Source: Terriglobus tenax
GTDB taxonomy: Bacteria; Acidobacteriota; Terriglobia; Terriglobales; Acidobacteriaceae
Direction of reading: 5' to 3'
DNA length: 64,000 nucleotides
Assembly (NCBI RefSeq): GCF_025685395.1
Contig: NZ_JAGSYA010000003.1
Location: forward strand, 496,001-560,000
The position numbers were made by a program, and so were the translations under genes. Shown here piece by piece: positions 54,101 to 62,575 of this stretch. Position 1 is the first letter of the stretch. Every line of letters begins with the position of its first letter. The notes under the pieces were generated by a model. It was not told where the DNA came from. It saw only the letters and a list, made by a program, of their open reading frames with translations, and searched no databases.

Positions 54101-54212
54101 ACGAGCGCAGAGGGCCGGGAATCAGCACAGTACTGGTTTGGGAGAACGCAACCGGCCCAAGGCCCAGAAGGCCTGCCGCAAAGATACCTAACCCACGCCG
54201 ACGGAACCGCAT
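51171..54212 (-). CDS. Large secreted protein of unknown function
   Basis: A 1013-aa protein with an N-terminal signal peptide (RRRGLGIFAAGLLGLGPVAFS). The start is taken at the ATG at 54212, as GAGG is 8 bases upstream and the GTG at 54215 is closer. The body is mostly alpha-helical by eye, without transmembrane segments, repeats or any motif I recognise. Some Cys lie in pairs (TGCADA, NGCGQK). The VWA gene starts 27 bases downstream, so the two are probably expressed together. Likely periplasmic; no function assigned. Confidence 0.75.
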   Translation of the reverse strand: MRFRRRGLGIFAAGLLGLGPVAFSQTSTVLIPGPLRSFLRMAGVSQQAAPEDVLPLFARSVFIRGYSSGRPSEYLILLDRYIAQARELQSLAGHDNVLRVTGCADAAPLLQVLGYRIRNGCGQKNTLLATADPDRAFLTIDSGFPLPELEEALQSGKPFAMPYGYSQVPGLLREADWFGISTSRRRGISGLVDALVDDPAVARLYWAMSKLDNETRILLLRQPGLRRLAPVSAVMDFYGGQLAVRNGRVVVPGGPASDAAWKDIVGASPQSPGDFILHLLAKDRGWMAAYFDSISRASMEEQAHLTEPARLKQMYEAFRPKDSDMAATRGVFRKAPDMLVLFSRANWDADGSPHIPGDINTWKSVLPELGHSRSMSDWIKRSKNWNRPDQVFEGMVAISRVDAENGPVQLFLQTNAIDRARGGATLLTPETIRLMAAHFSQYANWLPLFAEFPELDDTSIQRFINTAQAVNGISNETLRGNALGSFQAVVGIWQILARQGEIQPATLNAAWQQMLDPFAKVQNDTDLFDRTRESLSQIAQSATGKPNCTQDEWISLLGGPSQEGREARSMQQEMAGRIHTVMADQRLVSLDTLFAFSDGLTALSQGTTTADKLLPMAEELREFEMPRAILTTMERVEWAPRGYSIRHAQLQARTDMTRLLKSKPDKQQADSARGTLSAFLRDTLVGLNYAYYEPPGAQMLHHNPVFVRAHDFTGTTVSSPERAWMIAELFGTGSPASGGAYLAGSLADLPFALAKSEQDFIVPENVQALVWRELVPELLVSATLPRWWAITPEEMHATALYQRSAEDLLKLAKRDDTVRTRVMGILDDRLTIAQVLTVEDAWSSKTMPAPELSPGDLFYLAAAYRARFPQEQPWSATAKDLDILVKAHPEQTAPARIARDFGTPHPAMAANYGRELLPIKPFPFFGGYSSRLFGESWDSNNLYWARIADELGYQPVMLHRLVPELTRRMTAKIFASHIEDWSALGRAMHETGEDFRRSIAAQQAAPEVARNAQ

Positions 54213-54355
54213 CACGGATACCTCGTACCTGGTACAGCTTCTTTGATCTGAGTCCCAGGACAGAGCATGTGTTCTGGGTGCGAGTCAGACTACATCATCC
54301 CCTCGGTCCATACCAAGGGGTGAGTTGGAGTTTTTGCTGTGCCGAATGTCATTTG

Positions 54356-54371
54356 TTTGCCGGCAGGCAAA
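54356..54371. promoter_or_regulatory. Inverted repeat upstream of the TonB-receptor promoter
   Basis: TTTGCCGGCAGGCAAA, arms TTTGCC/GGCAAA around GGCA, about 75 bases before the -35 box. A second inverted repeat (TCACCCC...GGGGTGA, 54375-54391) follows at once. Candidate operators; the regulator is unknown. Confidence 0.35.
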
Positions 54372-54445
54372 GAATCACCCCAAGGGGGTGAGACGACTCA
54401 TTCATTCCAGGGCCTGATTTTCTTTCCCTCTCAAAAAATTTCCGG

Positions 54446-54474
54446 TTGACAGTCGTTTGTCTCTTGCCTATATA
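54446..54474 (+). promoter_or_regulatory. Sigma-70-type promoter of the TonB-dependent receptor
   Basis: TTGACA (54446-54451), a 17-base spacer and TATATA (54469-54474). A perfect -35 and near-consensus -10 give a start near 54481 and a leader of about 118 bases. Confidence 0.75.
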
Positions 54475-54598
54475 TTTTTGCCCGCGTAATAAAGCCGTCA
54501 AAAGACGGATTCAAAAAAACAGGCTGCACCTGCAGCGCAGGGAAGTACAACTTCCACGCAGGCCAGTCGCAGGACGTTGTTTTAAGAGGGGGCAAACC

Positions 54599-57500
54599 AT
54601 GAAGCGAAGACTTATCGTGCTCTTCGTTCTACTTATTTCGTCGTTAGGAATTTCCATCGCGCAGGCCGTGGACAGCCAGCAGATCACTGGCACTGTCACC
54701 GATCCCTCGGGCGCGGCGGTTCCGCAGGCGGAAATCACCGTTACCAATGACGCGACCGGCAACAGTCGCTCGGTGAAGTCCAACGAAGACGGCAACTACG
54801 TTGTTCTGAACCTGCCTGTCGGCAAGTACACCCTGACCACAACCGTTTCCGGTTTCAAGAAGTCGGTGATCGCGGGGGTCCAGGTGGACGTGGGCGGAAA
54901 GCCCTCGGTTCCTGTCACGCTTGAGCTTGGCCAGGCCACGGAAACCGTGGAGGTGCAGGCCGGCGTTGTCATGATCCAGACGACAACCGCTGAAATTGGT
55001 GGGGTTGTTACCAGCCAGGAGGCCACTCAGATTCAGTTGAATGGGCGTAACTACGTCCAGCTGCTGACACTGCAGCCCGGCGTTTCTACAACAGTAGCCA
55101 GCGGCTTCAATATCTTTGGAACCTACGGCGTTAACGGCAACTCGCAATCGGTCAACGGTATCCGTACCGATTCGGCCAACTATTTCATCGACGGTGTCGA
55201 CAACAAGGACAACGGCGGTGGCGGTAATAACTTCGTCAACATCTCGCCGGACTCTCTGCAGCAGTTCCGCAACGTCGCTTCCAGCTACGACGCCAGCTAC
55301 GGCGGCACCTCGGGTGCGACTGTCTCCGTGGCTATCAAGAGCGGCGGCCGTGACTTCCACGGCAGCGCGTACGAGCACATCCGCAATGACGCGATCCAGG
55401 CTTACCCGTATCGCTTCCTGAGCCAGCAGTTGGCCAATCAAACCCCGGTCAAAGCTCCGCTTCGTTACAACGATTTCGGCTGGACACTCGGTGGTCCGGT
55501 CTGGATCCCTGGCGTCTTCAACCAGAACCGCGAAAAGCTCTTCTTCTTCGCCGCGCAGGAGTTCAAGCGGCTGCGTAACTCCACGGCGACCGTTATCGCT
55601 GTGCCGACGCCGGCAGCGATCCAGACTGCCATTACCAATGGCTCGACCGCGACCGGACGCGCGCTTGCTTCCACCGTGCTGACGGACCCTTCGGGCAGCT
55701 ACAGCTATCTCAGCCTGAACAACAACAACCAGTCTGAATGGCTCATCAAGATGGACTACAACCTGAATGAGAAGAACCAGATCAGCGGGCGCTTTGTCCA
55801 TGACAACGTCATGAACGTCGGCAACCCGACCAACTTCGTGATCTATGACCGTACGATTCCGGGCCTGACCTCGTCGTTGTCCTGGACTCACACCTTCAAT
55901 TCAAAGATCGTGAATGTTCTTACCGGTTCGTATTCGGGCAACATCATCAATGAAGGCGGCAACATCCGGGCCAATCCGCAGTTCAGAGGAGCAAAGATTC
56001 TTCGCTCTGACTACGGACTGACCTATCAGACGCTTTACAGCGCGTCCAACATCATTCCGCAGATCACCATCTCCGGATACAGCAACCCCGGTGTTACTCC
56101 GCGGCAATTTGATAACTCCCAGCGCATCTACGCCATCAAGGATGATCTCTCGATGGTCTTTGGCAACCACTCGCTGAAGACTGGCGGGTACTTCTGGCGC
56201 GCTCGTAAGAACCAGACAGCTCCTCCGGCACTCAATGGCCAGTTCACCTTTACCTCGCTGGCCAACCTGGTGAATGGCAACTTCGCAAGCTACACGGAGG
56301 GCAGCAACATTCCTCAGGTGCAGGCACGCTTCCCGCAGTTTGAAACCTATGTACAGGACGACTGGACCGTCAACCGTCGTTTGACCGTGAACCTGGGACT
56401 TCGCTGGCAGCTGATGCCTCCCATCTCCAGTTGGCCGAACAACACCGCTTTCTTTGATCCCACGCTGTTCGATCAGACCAAGGCAGCGACCATCGGATCG
56501 AACGGAAGCATTACCTCCAACCCGTCGCCGTACAACGGCCTTGTGCTGCCCGGGACCGGTTTCTCTGACAAGGCAAAGCAGGTTGTATCGCCGACTGTTT
56601 ACAACAATCCGGCGGTACAGGCGTTGTTCCGTGGCCGGCCTGGTGGCATTGTCAACACGAAGTACAACACCTTCGCGCCTCGCGTGGGCTTTGCGTATGA
56701 CCTTACCGGCAAGCAGTCAACCGTGCTCCATGGCGGCTATGGCATGTCGTATGAGCGCGTTGAGGGGAACTACATCTATGGCGCGGCATCGCAACTTCCG
56801 TTCACCGCGGTGGCTTCGCTGGCAAGCGCCGGTAACGCCGATAACCTCGGCAGCATCGGAACCGCGGCGACACCGACCAACATCTCTAACTCGGCCGATA
56901 TGAACCTTGCGCCGCCGCGGATTCACAACTATAGCCTCGGCATCCAGCACAAGCTGTTCAACAACACATCCCTGGAACTGAACTATGTTGGTTCGCGTTC
57001 CACCAACCTGACGTATCGCAAGAACCTGAACCAGGCTGCTGCCGGCACGGAGCAGGCGAATCCGGGAGTACAGCGTAACGCGCTTCGCCCCTACCGTGGC
57101 TATGGTGAGATCTACCAGTACACCAACGGGGCGCGCGCGAACTACAATTCGCTGCAGTTCCGCATGCAGACTCGCTTTAAGCAGGGTGGACTTGCAACCA
57201 TCTCCTATACCTGGTCCAAGGCCCTGACGATGGGTTCAACCTTCGACTACCAGCCGCAGGACAGCAATAACCTGGCAGCGGACTACGGCCCGGCAAACTT
57301 CAACCAGCCGAAGATCTTTGTCGCCAGCTATGTCTACCCCATTCCGTTCTGGCGGAACGGGAAGGAATGGTACAAGCGTGTGATCGGAGATTGGCAGATT
57401 TCCGGTGTGACTCGTATTGCGAATGGCCTGCCGATCAACGTCGTTCAGGCCTCCGGTCAGTCGGTTGCCGGCAACCTGGTCACCACGGCCAACGTTGCAC

Positions 57501-57841
57501 AGCGCCCGAACCTGGTGGGAAATCCGTATGCCAAGAATGGTAAGCAGTATCTGAACGCTGCTGCATTCGCCACTCCGGCAGCCGGAACCTACGGCAACCT
57601 GGGTTATGACGCTATCAAGGGACCACTGTTCAACAACTGGGATGCCGCTCTGCAAAAGAACATCAGGATCCATGAGCAGGTTAGCGCGGAGTTCCGTGCT
57701 GAGATGTTCAATGTGCCCAATCACATGTCCATGTTCACGATTTCCAACACGCTGGGTGCTACGACCTTCGGGCAGGTAACCAGCTCCACGGGCGCAACCG
57801 ACCCGCGGACGATGGAGTTCGTTTTCCGGCTGAACTTCTAA
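54599..57841 (+). CDS. TonB-dependent receptor with carboxypeptidase-regulatory domain (Oar-like)
   Basis: A 1080-aa outer-membrane protein. The ATG at 54599 has GAGGGGG 7 bases upstream; the longer frame to 54446 runs through the promoter. Signal peptide LIVLFVLLISSLGISIAQA. An N-terminal CarboxypepD_reg/SusC-type beta-sandwich (about 25-110: TGTVTDPSGAAVPQAEITV) is followed by a plug domain (NGRNYVQLLTLQPGV, DGVDNKDN) and a long barrel. It ends EFVFRLNF with the typical C-terminal Phe. This class is expanded in Acidobacteriota and probably imports oligosaccharides. Located just before the sugar-oxidation genes, which have their own promoter. Confidence 0.93.
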   Translation: MKRRLIVLFVLLISSLGISIAQAVDSQQITGTVTDPSGAAVPQAEITVTNDATGNSRSVKSNEDGNYVVLNLPVGKYTLTTTVSGFKKSVIAGVQVDVGGKPSVPVTLELGQATETVEVQAGVVMIQTTTAEIGGVVTSQEATQIQLNGRNYVQLLTLQPGVSTTVASGFNIFGTYGVNGNSQSVNGIRTDSANYFIDGVDNKDNGGGGNNFVNISPDSLQQFRNVASSYDASYGGTSGATVSVAIKSGGRDFHGSAYEHIRNDAIQAYPYRFLSQQLANQTPVKAPLRYNDFGWTLGGPVWIPGVFNQNREKLFFFAAQEFKRLRNSTATVIAVPTPAAIQTAITNGSTATGRALASTVLTDPSGSYSYLSLNNNNQSEWLIKMDYNLNEKNQISGRFVHDNVMNVGNPTNFVIYDRTIPGLTSSLSWTHTFNSKIVNVLTGSYSGNIINEGGNIRANPQFRGAKILRSDYGLTYQTLYSASNIIPQITISGYSNPGVTPRQFDNSQRIYAIKDDLSMVFGNHSLKTGGYFWRARKNQTAPPALNGQFTFTSLANLVNGNFASYTEGSNIPQVQARFPQFETYVQDDWTVNRRLTVNLGLRWQLMPPISSWPNNTAFFDPTLFDQTKAATIGSNGSITSNPSPYNGLVLPGTGFSDKAKQVVSPTVYNNPAVQALFRGRPGGIVNTKYNTFAPRVGFAYDLTGKQSTVLHGGYGMSYERVEGNYIYGAASQLPFTAVASLASAGNADNLGSIGTAATPTNISNSADMNLAPPRIHNYSLGIQHKLFNNTSLELNYVGSRSTNLTYRKNLNQAAAGTEQANPGVQRNALRPYRGYGEIYQYTNGARANYNSLQFRMQTRFKQGGLATISYTWSKALTMGSTFDYQPQDSNNLAADYGPANFNQPKIFVASYVYPIPFWRNGKEWYKRVIGDWQISGVTRIANGLPINVVQASGQSVAGNLVTTANVAQRPNLVGNPYAKNGKQYLNAAAFATPAAGTYGNLGYDAIKGPLFNNWDAALQKNIRIHEQVSAEFRAEMFNVPNHMSMFTISNTLGATTFGQVTSSTGATDPRTMEFVFRLNF

Positions 57842-57849
57842 CCTCCACT

Positions 57850-57883
57850 GGCCCCGGGAGACACACCCCGGGGCCATATTTTT
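57850..57883 (+). terminator. Rho-independent terminator of the TonB-dependent receptor
   Basis: GGCCCCGGG (57850-57858) pairs with CCCGGGGCC (57867-57875), followed by ATATTTTT. A 9-bp GC stem and T run 9 bases past the stop. Confidence 0.85.
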
Positions 57884-57901
57884 CTGTGGACCGATCCTGG
57901 C

Positions 57902-57931
57902 TTGACACCCGGTTTAAGCCGCTCTTATATT
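57902..57931 (+). promoter_or_regulatory. Sigma-70-type promoter of the cytochrome/PQQ-dehydrogenase operon
   Basis: TTGACA (57902-57907), an 18-base spacer and TATATT (57926-57931). Predicted start near 57938, about 75 bases before the cytochrome ATG. It resembles the receptor promoter, so both may use the housekeeping sigma factor. Confidence 0.68.
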
Positions 57932-58012
57932 CGAGTCGGAAAATAAATCAATCATTTACCCGCCGCTATCTCCTTTAACAGGGAACAGCGCGGCACAAGA
58001 AGCGAAGGTTCG

Positions 58013-58867
58013 ATGAGGCTCCGTTCCCGAGAAATTCTGCTGGTTGCCGCTATAGCAGCCCCGGCGATGCTGTTTACCATGAGCCGCGTGACGGCCCAGG
58101 CTCCCGCGGCGGCCCCGCAAACACCGCCACGTGCTGCCTGGACTGTCGGTTCGCAAGGCCCCCTGCCAGAGCACGCCAAGTTCACCAGGGAGCAGGCGGA
58201 AAGCGGCGCTGCGCTGTTTGTACAGAACTGCGCCTTCTGCCATGGCAAGGATGCGATGGGCGGTGAGACCGGTCCGGACCTGACACGTTCCAAGCTGGTA
58301 ACGGCAGACAAGAACGGCGAAGGTATCGGTGCGGTTGTCCGTAACGGCCGCCTGGACAAGGGCATGCCGCGCTTCAGCCTGTCGGATGCCGACATCCTGA
58401 ATCTTGTCGCGTTTATCCATACCCAGCAGGACAATGCTCTTTCGCAGTCCGGTAATCGCCGTGGTGTGGAGGAGTCTGACCTGCACACCGGCAATGCCGA
58501 GGCCGGAAAGAAGTATTTTGAGACGACCGGCGGATGCGTGAAGTGCCATGCGGCTACAGGTGACCTGGCCGGTATCGCGTCCAAATACAGTGGCCTGAAG
58601 CTCGAGATGCAGATGCTCTATCCTCGCGACGTAAAGCCCAAGGCCACCGTGAAGACGAAGTCCGGCCAGACGATAACCGGCATTGTTGAGTACGAGGACG
58701 AGTTCACCCTCGGCGTGCGCGATTCCGTCGGGATTTACCGCTCCTGGCTGCGCAGTTCCATCACGGCCAAGGTTGACCGTCCGTTGGATGCCCACGTAGA
58801 CGCCATGAGCAAGTACAGCGACGACGACGTGCATAACGTTCTCGCGTATATCCAAACCCTTAAATAA
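58013..58867 (+). CDS. Periplasmic diheme cytochrome c
   Basis: A 284-aa exported protein with a signal peptide (about 1-28, ILLVAAIAAPAMLF). Two heme c motifs are seen: CAFCHG (near residue 75) in a cytochrome-c class I-like domain, and CVKCHA (near 178). The C-terminal part (about 215-265, VKTKSGQTITGIVEYEDEF) is a small beta-rich domain often seen with such cytochromes. The PQQ-type dehydrogenase gene starts 17 bases downstream, so it probably takes electrons from that enzyme. Confidence 0.88.
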   Translation: MRLRSREILLVAAIAAPAMLFTMSRVTAQAPAAAPQTPPRAAWTVGSQGPLPEHAKFTREQAESGAALFVQNCAFCHGKDAMGGETGPDLTRSKLVTADKNGEGIGAVVRNGRLDKGMPRFSLSDADILNLVAFIHTQQDNALSQSGNRRGVEESDLHTGNAEAGKKYFETTGGCVKCHAATGDLAGIASKYSGLKLEMQMLYPRDVKPKATVKTKSGQTITGIVEYEDEFTLGVRDSVGIYRSWLRSSITAKVDRPLDAHVDAMSKYSDDDVHNVLAYIQTLK

Positions 58868-58884
58868 GGAAAGAGAGCGCAACG

Positions 58885-60480
58885 TTGGAACTGGTTCGCA
58901 CGAATTGGAAGAAGAGTGTACGGGCAATGGCCCTGGCCGCGGTGGCTGTGACCACCGTCGGCCTGCATGCCCAGAACGTTGACAGCACCATGCTGAAGAA
59001 CCCGCCCAAGGACAGCTGGCCGGGCTACCATGGCGATTACTCCGGCCGCCGCAACAGCGCCCTGACGGAGATCAACACCACGAACGTCAGCAAGCTCACG
59101 CTGGGCTGGGCTTTTCAGACGCAGCAAAACGGACAGATCAAGGCCACCCCGATTCTGGTGGACGGCATCCTGTACTTCACCCTGCCGGATAACGTGTGGG
59201 CCATCGATGCACGCAACGGCCACCAGCTGTGGCACTACGCTGCGCCGCCAACCAAGGCCTTTCACATCGGCCAGCGCGGCGTCTCTATCCTGAAAGACAA
59301 GCTCTACTACATGACCTCGGACGCACACCTGCAGGCACTGGATGCGAAGACCGGTAAAGTGCTGTGGGATGTGGAGGTGGCGGACTCAAAGAAGGGTCAG
59401 TGGGCCACCATGTCTCCGCTGATCGTCGGCAACCATGTGCTGGTTGGCGCTTCGGGTGACTTCGACAACCTGCAGGGCTTCCTGCGTTCTGTCGATCCTG
59501 AAACCGGCAAGACACAGTGGACCTTCTTCTCCACGCCGACCGTGGATACGCCCCGCGTAGCCTACAGCGGCAATATGTGGATGACCGGAACCTATGATCC
59601 GGAGCTGAACCTGATCTACTTCGGCACAGGGAATCCGTCGCCCGTTCTGAACGGTAAGGTGCGTCCCGGCGACAACCTGTATACCTGCACCATCCTCGCG
59701 CTCGATCCTGAGACGGGCAAGCTGGTGTGGCACTTCCAGCCCTCGCCGCATGACACGCATGACTGGGATGCGGTCGAGATCCCTGTCCTCGCCGACGGTC
59801 TTTTCGACGGCAAGCCGCGCAAGATGCTGATGCAGGCCTCGCGTAACGGCTACTTCTTCGTGATTGACCGCGCCACGGGTAAGAACCTGCTGACGACGAC
59901 CTTCGGTCCGGTGAACTGGAGCAAAGGGGTCGACAAGGACGGTCGCCCCATTCCGAACCCGGACAAGGAACCGGCTCCCGATGGCCGCCTGATCGCTCCC
60001 GACGAGAGCGGCATGACCAACTACCGTTCGCCCAGCTTCGATCCGAAGACCGGCCTGTTTATCGTCAGCGCTTCTCCCAGCTACAGCCTTTACTTCAATA
60101 AGCCGGCAGACGGCGCCTATGGCTGGGCCGGAGCTGACTATGGCCTGTGGAGCAAGGGAGTGCTGGAAGCTATCGACTACAAGACCGGAAAGATCCGCTG
60201 GTCGCATGAACTGGGTGACCGTGGTGGGTCTGGTGTATTGACGACGGCTGGCGGTCTCACCTTCTCGGGCGACTCGAAGGGCAACTTCCTGGCGCTGGAT
60301 ACGGCAAACGGCAAGACGCTGTGGCATGCTGGTGCGGGTGGCGGTATCGCCTCCTCGCCTATCTCCTATGAGCTCGATGGCCATCAGTATGTCCTGATGA
60401 GTGGCGGCAACGTTCTGTTCGCGTGGCGCCTTCCGGAGACCCCGGTGGCCAAGGCGGCTCCTGCTGCAGCAAAGAAGTAG
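58885..60480 (+). CDS. PQQ-dependent dehydrogenase (eight-bladed quinoprotein, type I-like)
   Basis: A 531-aa periplasmic beta-propeller enzyme with a signal peptide (MALAAVAVTTVGLHA). TTG start with AGGAAAGAGA upstream. PQQ-repeat motifs such as VWAIDARNGHQLWHYA, LQALDAKTGKVLWD, LDPETGKLVWHF and the HDTHDWDAVEIPVL segment are typical of quinoprotein alcohol/glucose dehydrogenases. Only one Cys (YTCTILAL) remains, so the vicinal disulfide that normally covers PQQ is absent. No fused heme domain; the cytochrome gene upstream is the likely acceptor. The substrate, probably a sugar or alcohol, is unknown. Confidence 0.87.
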   Translation: MELVRTNWKKSVRAMALAAVAVTTVGLHAQNVDSTMLKNPPKDSWPGYHGDYSGRRNSALTEINTTNVSKLTLGWAFQTQQNGQIKATPILVDGILYFTLPDNVWAIDARNGHQLWHYAAPPTKAFHIGQRGVSILKDKLYYMTSDAHLQALDAKTGKVLWDVEVADSKKGQWATMSPLIVGNHVLVGASGDFDNLQGFLRSVDPETGKTQWTFFSTPTVDTPRVAYSGNMWMTGTYDPELNLIYFGTGNPSPVLNGKVRPGDNLYTCTILALDPETGKLVWHFQPSPHDTHDWDAVEIPVLADGLFDGKPRKMLMQASRNGYFFVIDRATGKNLLTTTFGPVNWSKGVDKDGRPIPNPDKEPAPDGRLIAPDESGMTNYRSPSFDPKTGLFIVSASPSYSLYFNKPADGAYGWAGADYGLWSKGVLEAIDYKTGKIRWSHELGDRGGSGVLTTAGGLTFSGDSKGNFLALDTANGKTLWHAGAGGGIASSPISYELDGHQYVLMSGGNVLFAWRLPETPVAKAAPAAAKK

Positions 60481-60496
60481 AGAAGAGGATTCTGCT

Positions 60497-61480
60497 ATGA
60501 AGAAGTGCCTGCTTGCGCTTGCAATCGGTCTGGTATCGCTGACACCGGCAGCCTTGGCTGCGACCAAGATCCACGTTCTTATTCTTGACGGCGAAAGCGC
60601 CGCCCCGTATCACAACTGGGCTGCGCAGACGCCGGTAATCAAGCAGGAACTGGAAGAGACCGGTCTCTTTGACGTGGACGTTCTCACCGCCCCGCCGAAA
60701 GACGGCGACTTCTCGCAGTTTCACCCCGAGTGGTCCAGGTACAAGGCTGTGCTCTTCAACTACGACGCTCCTGACGAGCGCTGGTCGGCTGAGGTGAAGG
60801 AGTCCTTCGAGAAGTACATGAAGGCTGGTGGAGGTCTCGTGACCCTGCATGCCGCCGACAATGCCTTCCCTAACTGGGTCGCGTTCAGCCAAATGATCGG
60901 CACGGGCGGTTGGCGCGGACGCACCGAGAAGAACGGACCGCACTGGATCTACAAGGATGGCAAACTGACGGCGGATGACAAGCCCGGCCGCGCCGGGTCG
61001 CACGGTCTGCGCCTGCCCTTCCAGATGGCTCTGCGTGACCCGAACCACCCCATCATGAAGGGGCTCCCGAAGCTGTGGATGCACCAGGGCGATGAGCTGT
61101 ATGCCAACCTGCGCGGTCCTGGCGGGATGACGGTGCTGGCCACCGCCTACTCTGACCCAGCCAACCATGGCACCGGCTATGACGAGCCCATGCTGATGGT
61201 CTCCAGCTTCGGTAAAGGACGCGTCTTCCACACCACGCTGGGTCACGATGTCATCGCGCTGAGCTCGGTGGACTACGTCGTCACGCTGCAGCGTGGCGTG
61301 GAGTGGGCGGCCACCGGCAAGGTGACGCAGGCACTGCCTTCAACCTTTCCCAGCGCCAACACCGTGAGCTATCGGACCGACCTGGCCGCCAAAGACCCAA
61401 ACTACCATAAGGGGCTGAATGTCTATGACGCGCCCCCGCCTCCGCGCCCCGGCGCGCCAGCACCCCCATCGCAGAAGTAA
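60497..61480 (+). CDS. Secreted ThuA-like protein
   Basis: A 327-aa exported protein. The start at 60497 has GAGGA 7 bases upstream; the upstream in-frame ATG at 60401 lies inside the previous gene. Signal peptide LLALAIGLVSLTPAALAA. The ThuA/glutamine-amidotransferase-like domain (about 22-275) contains VLFNYDAPDERW, GGGLVTLHAADNAF, HPIMKGLPKLW and GKGRVFHTTLGHD. Ends in a Pro-rich tail. ThuA proteins accompany 3-keto-disaccharide metabolism. In the operon with the PQQ enzyme. Confidence 0.88.
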   Translation: MKKCLLALAIGLVSLTPAALAATKIHVLILDGESAAPYHNWAAQTPVIKQELEETGLFDVDVLTAPPKDGDFSQFHPEWSRYKAVLFNYDAPDERWSAEVKESFEKYMKAGGGLVTLHAADNAFPNWVAFSQMIGTGGWRGRTEKNGPHWIYKDGKLTADDKPGRAGSHGLRLPFQMALRDPNHPIMKGLPKLWMHQGDELYANLRGPGGMTVLATAYSDPANHGTGYDEPMLMVSSFGKGRVFHTTLGHDVIALSSVDYVVTLQRGVEWAATGKVTQALPSTFPSANTVSYRTDLAAKDPNYHKGLNVYDAPPPPRPGAPAPPSQK

Positions 61481-61507
61481 GATGGGGCGGGAGACAACAT
61501 CGCATTT

Positions 61508-62575
61508 ATGAAGACGATCAAGGGACCCGCTATTTTCCTCGCACAGTTCGCTGGTGATGAGGCCCCCTTCAACTCCTTCAACGAGATCTGCAAATGGGCC
61601 GCCGGAATCGGCTTCAAAGGCGTGCAGATTCCCACCTGGGACGGACGTCTGTTCGATCTGAAAAAAGCTGCCGAGAGCCCAGCCTACTGCGATGAGATCA
61701 AGGGCGTCGCAGCCTCGCACGGCCTTGCGATTACTGAGCTTTCCACGCACCTGCAGGGGCAGCTCGTAGCCGTGCATCCGGCTTATGATGCACTGTTTGA
61801 CAGTTTTGCCCCGGCATCGGTCCATGGCAAGCCGACGGCCCGTACCGAGTGGGCCATTGAACAGCTCCACTTTGCGGCGAAGGCTTCCCGAAACCTCGGC
61901 CTCGACCGCCATGCCACCTTCTCCGGAGCCCTGGCATGGCCGTATCTCTATCCCTGGCCGCAGCGTCCTGCCGGTCTGGTAGAAACCGCCTTTGGCGAGT
62001 TGGCCAAGCGCTGGACGCCGATCCTGAACTTCTTCGATGAACAGGGCGTCGACGTTTGCTACGAGATCCACCCTGGCGAAGATCTACACGACGGTTCGTC
62101 GTTCGAGATGTTCCTCGACCTGGTCAAGGGCCACAAGCGCTGCAACCTGCTCTATGACCCCAGCCACTTCATCCTGCAGGGACTCGATTACCTGGAATAC
62201 ATTGATCTGTACCACGACCGCATCAAGATGTTCCATGTGAAGGATGCCGAGTTCCGTCCCAGCGGACGGCAGGGTGTCTACGGGGGCTTCCAGTCCTGGG
62301 TAAACCGTGCTGGACGTTTCCGCTCGCTGGGTGATGGCCAGGTGGACTTCAAAGCCATCTTCTCGAAGCTGACGCAGTATGGCTTCGACGGCTGGGCCGT
62401 GATGGAGTGGGAGTGCTGCATCAAGAGCTCCGAGCAGGGTGCGCGCGAAGGCGCACCCTTCATCCAGAGCTGCATTATCCAGGCTGTCGAAAAGGCGTTT
62501 GACGACTTCGCCGGGGCTGCCACCGACCAGCAGATGCTCGACAACCTGCTGGGCCTTGGAAAGAAGGACGCATGA
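61508..62575 (+). CDS. Xylose-isomerase-like TIM-barrel sugar isomerase/epimerase
   Basis: A 355-aa AP-endonuclease-2-type barrel. Metal-site residues are visible in EIHPGEDLHDG, DPSHFILQGLD, FHVKDAEF and WAVMEWEC. No signal peptide, so cytosolic. Overlaps the following oxidoreductase gene by 4 bases (ATGA). Pairs of this type with Gfo/Idh enzymes process keto-sugars and inositol-like compounds; substrate unknown. Confidence 0.9.
   Translation: MKTIKGPAIFLAQFAGDEAPFNSFNEICKWAAGIGFKGVQIPTWDGRLFDLKKAAESPAYCDEIKGVAASHGLAITELSTHLQGQLVAVHPAYDALFDSFAPASVHGKPTARTEWAIEQLHFAAKASRNLGLDRHATFSGALAWPYLYPWPQRPAGLVETAFGELAKRWTPILNFFDEQGVDVCYEIHPGEDLHDGSSFEMFLDLVKGHKRCNLLYDPSHFILQGLDYLEYIDLYHDRIKMFHVKDAEFRPSGRQGVYGGFQSWVNRAGRFRSLGDGQVDFKAIFSKLTQYGFDGWAVMEWECCIKSSEQGAREGAPFIQSCIIQAVEKAFDDFAGAATDQQMLDNLLGLGKKDA

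Noticed and set aside
54644-55891. 415-aa minus-strand frame opposite the TonB receptor
   Set aside because: Antisense shadow; no start signal or recognisable domain.
59386-60567. 393-aa minus-strand frame opposite the PQQ dehydrogenase
   Set aside because: Antisense shadow; the plus frame carries all PQQ-repeat motifs.
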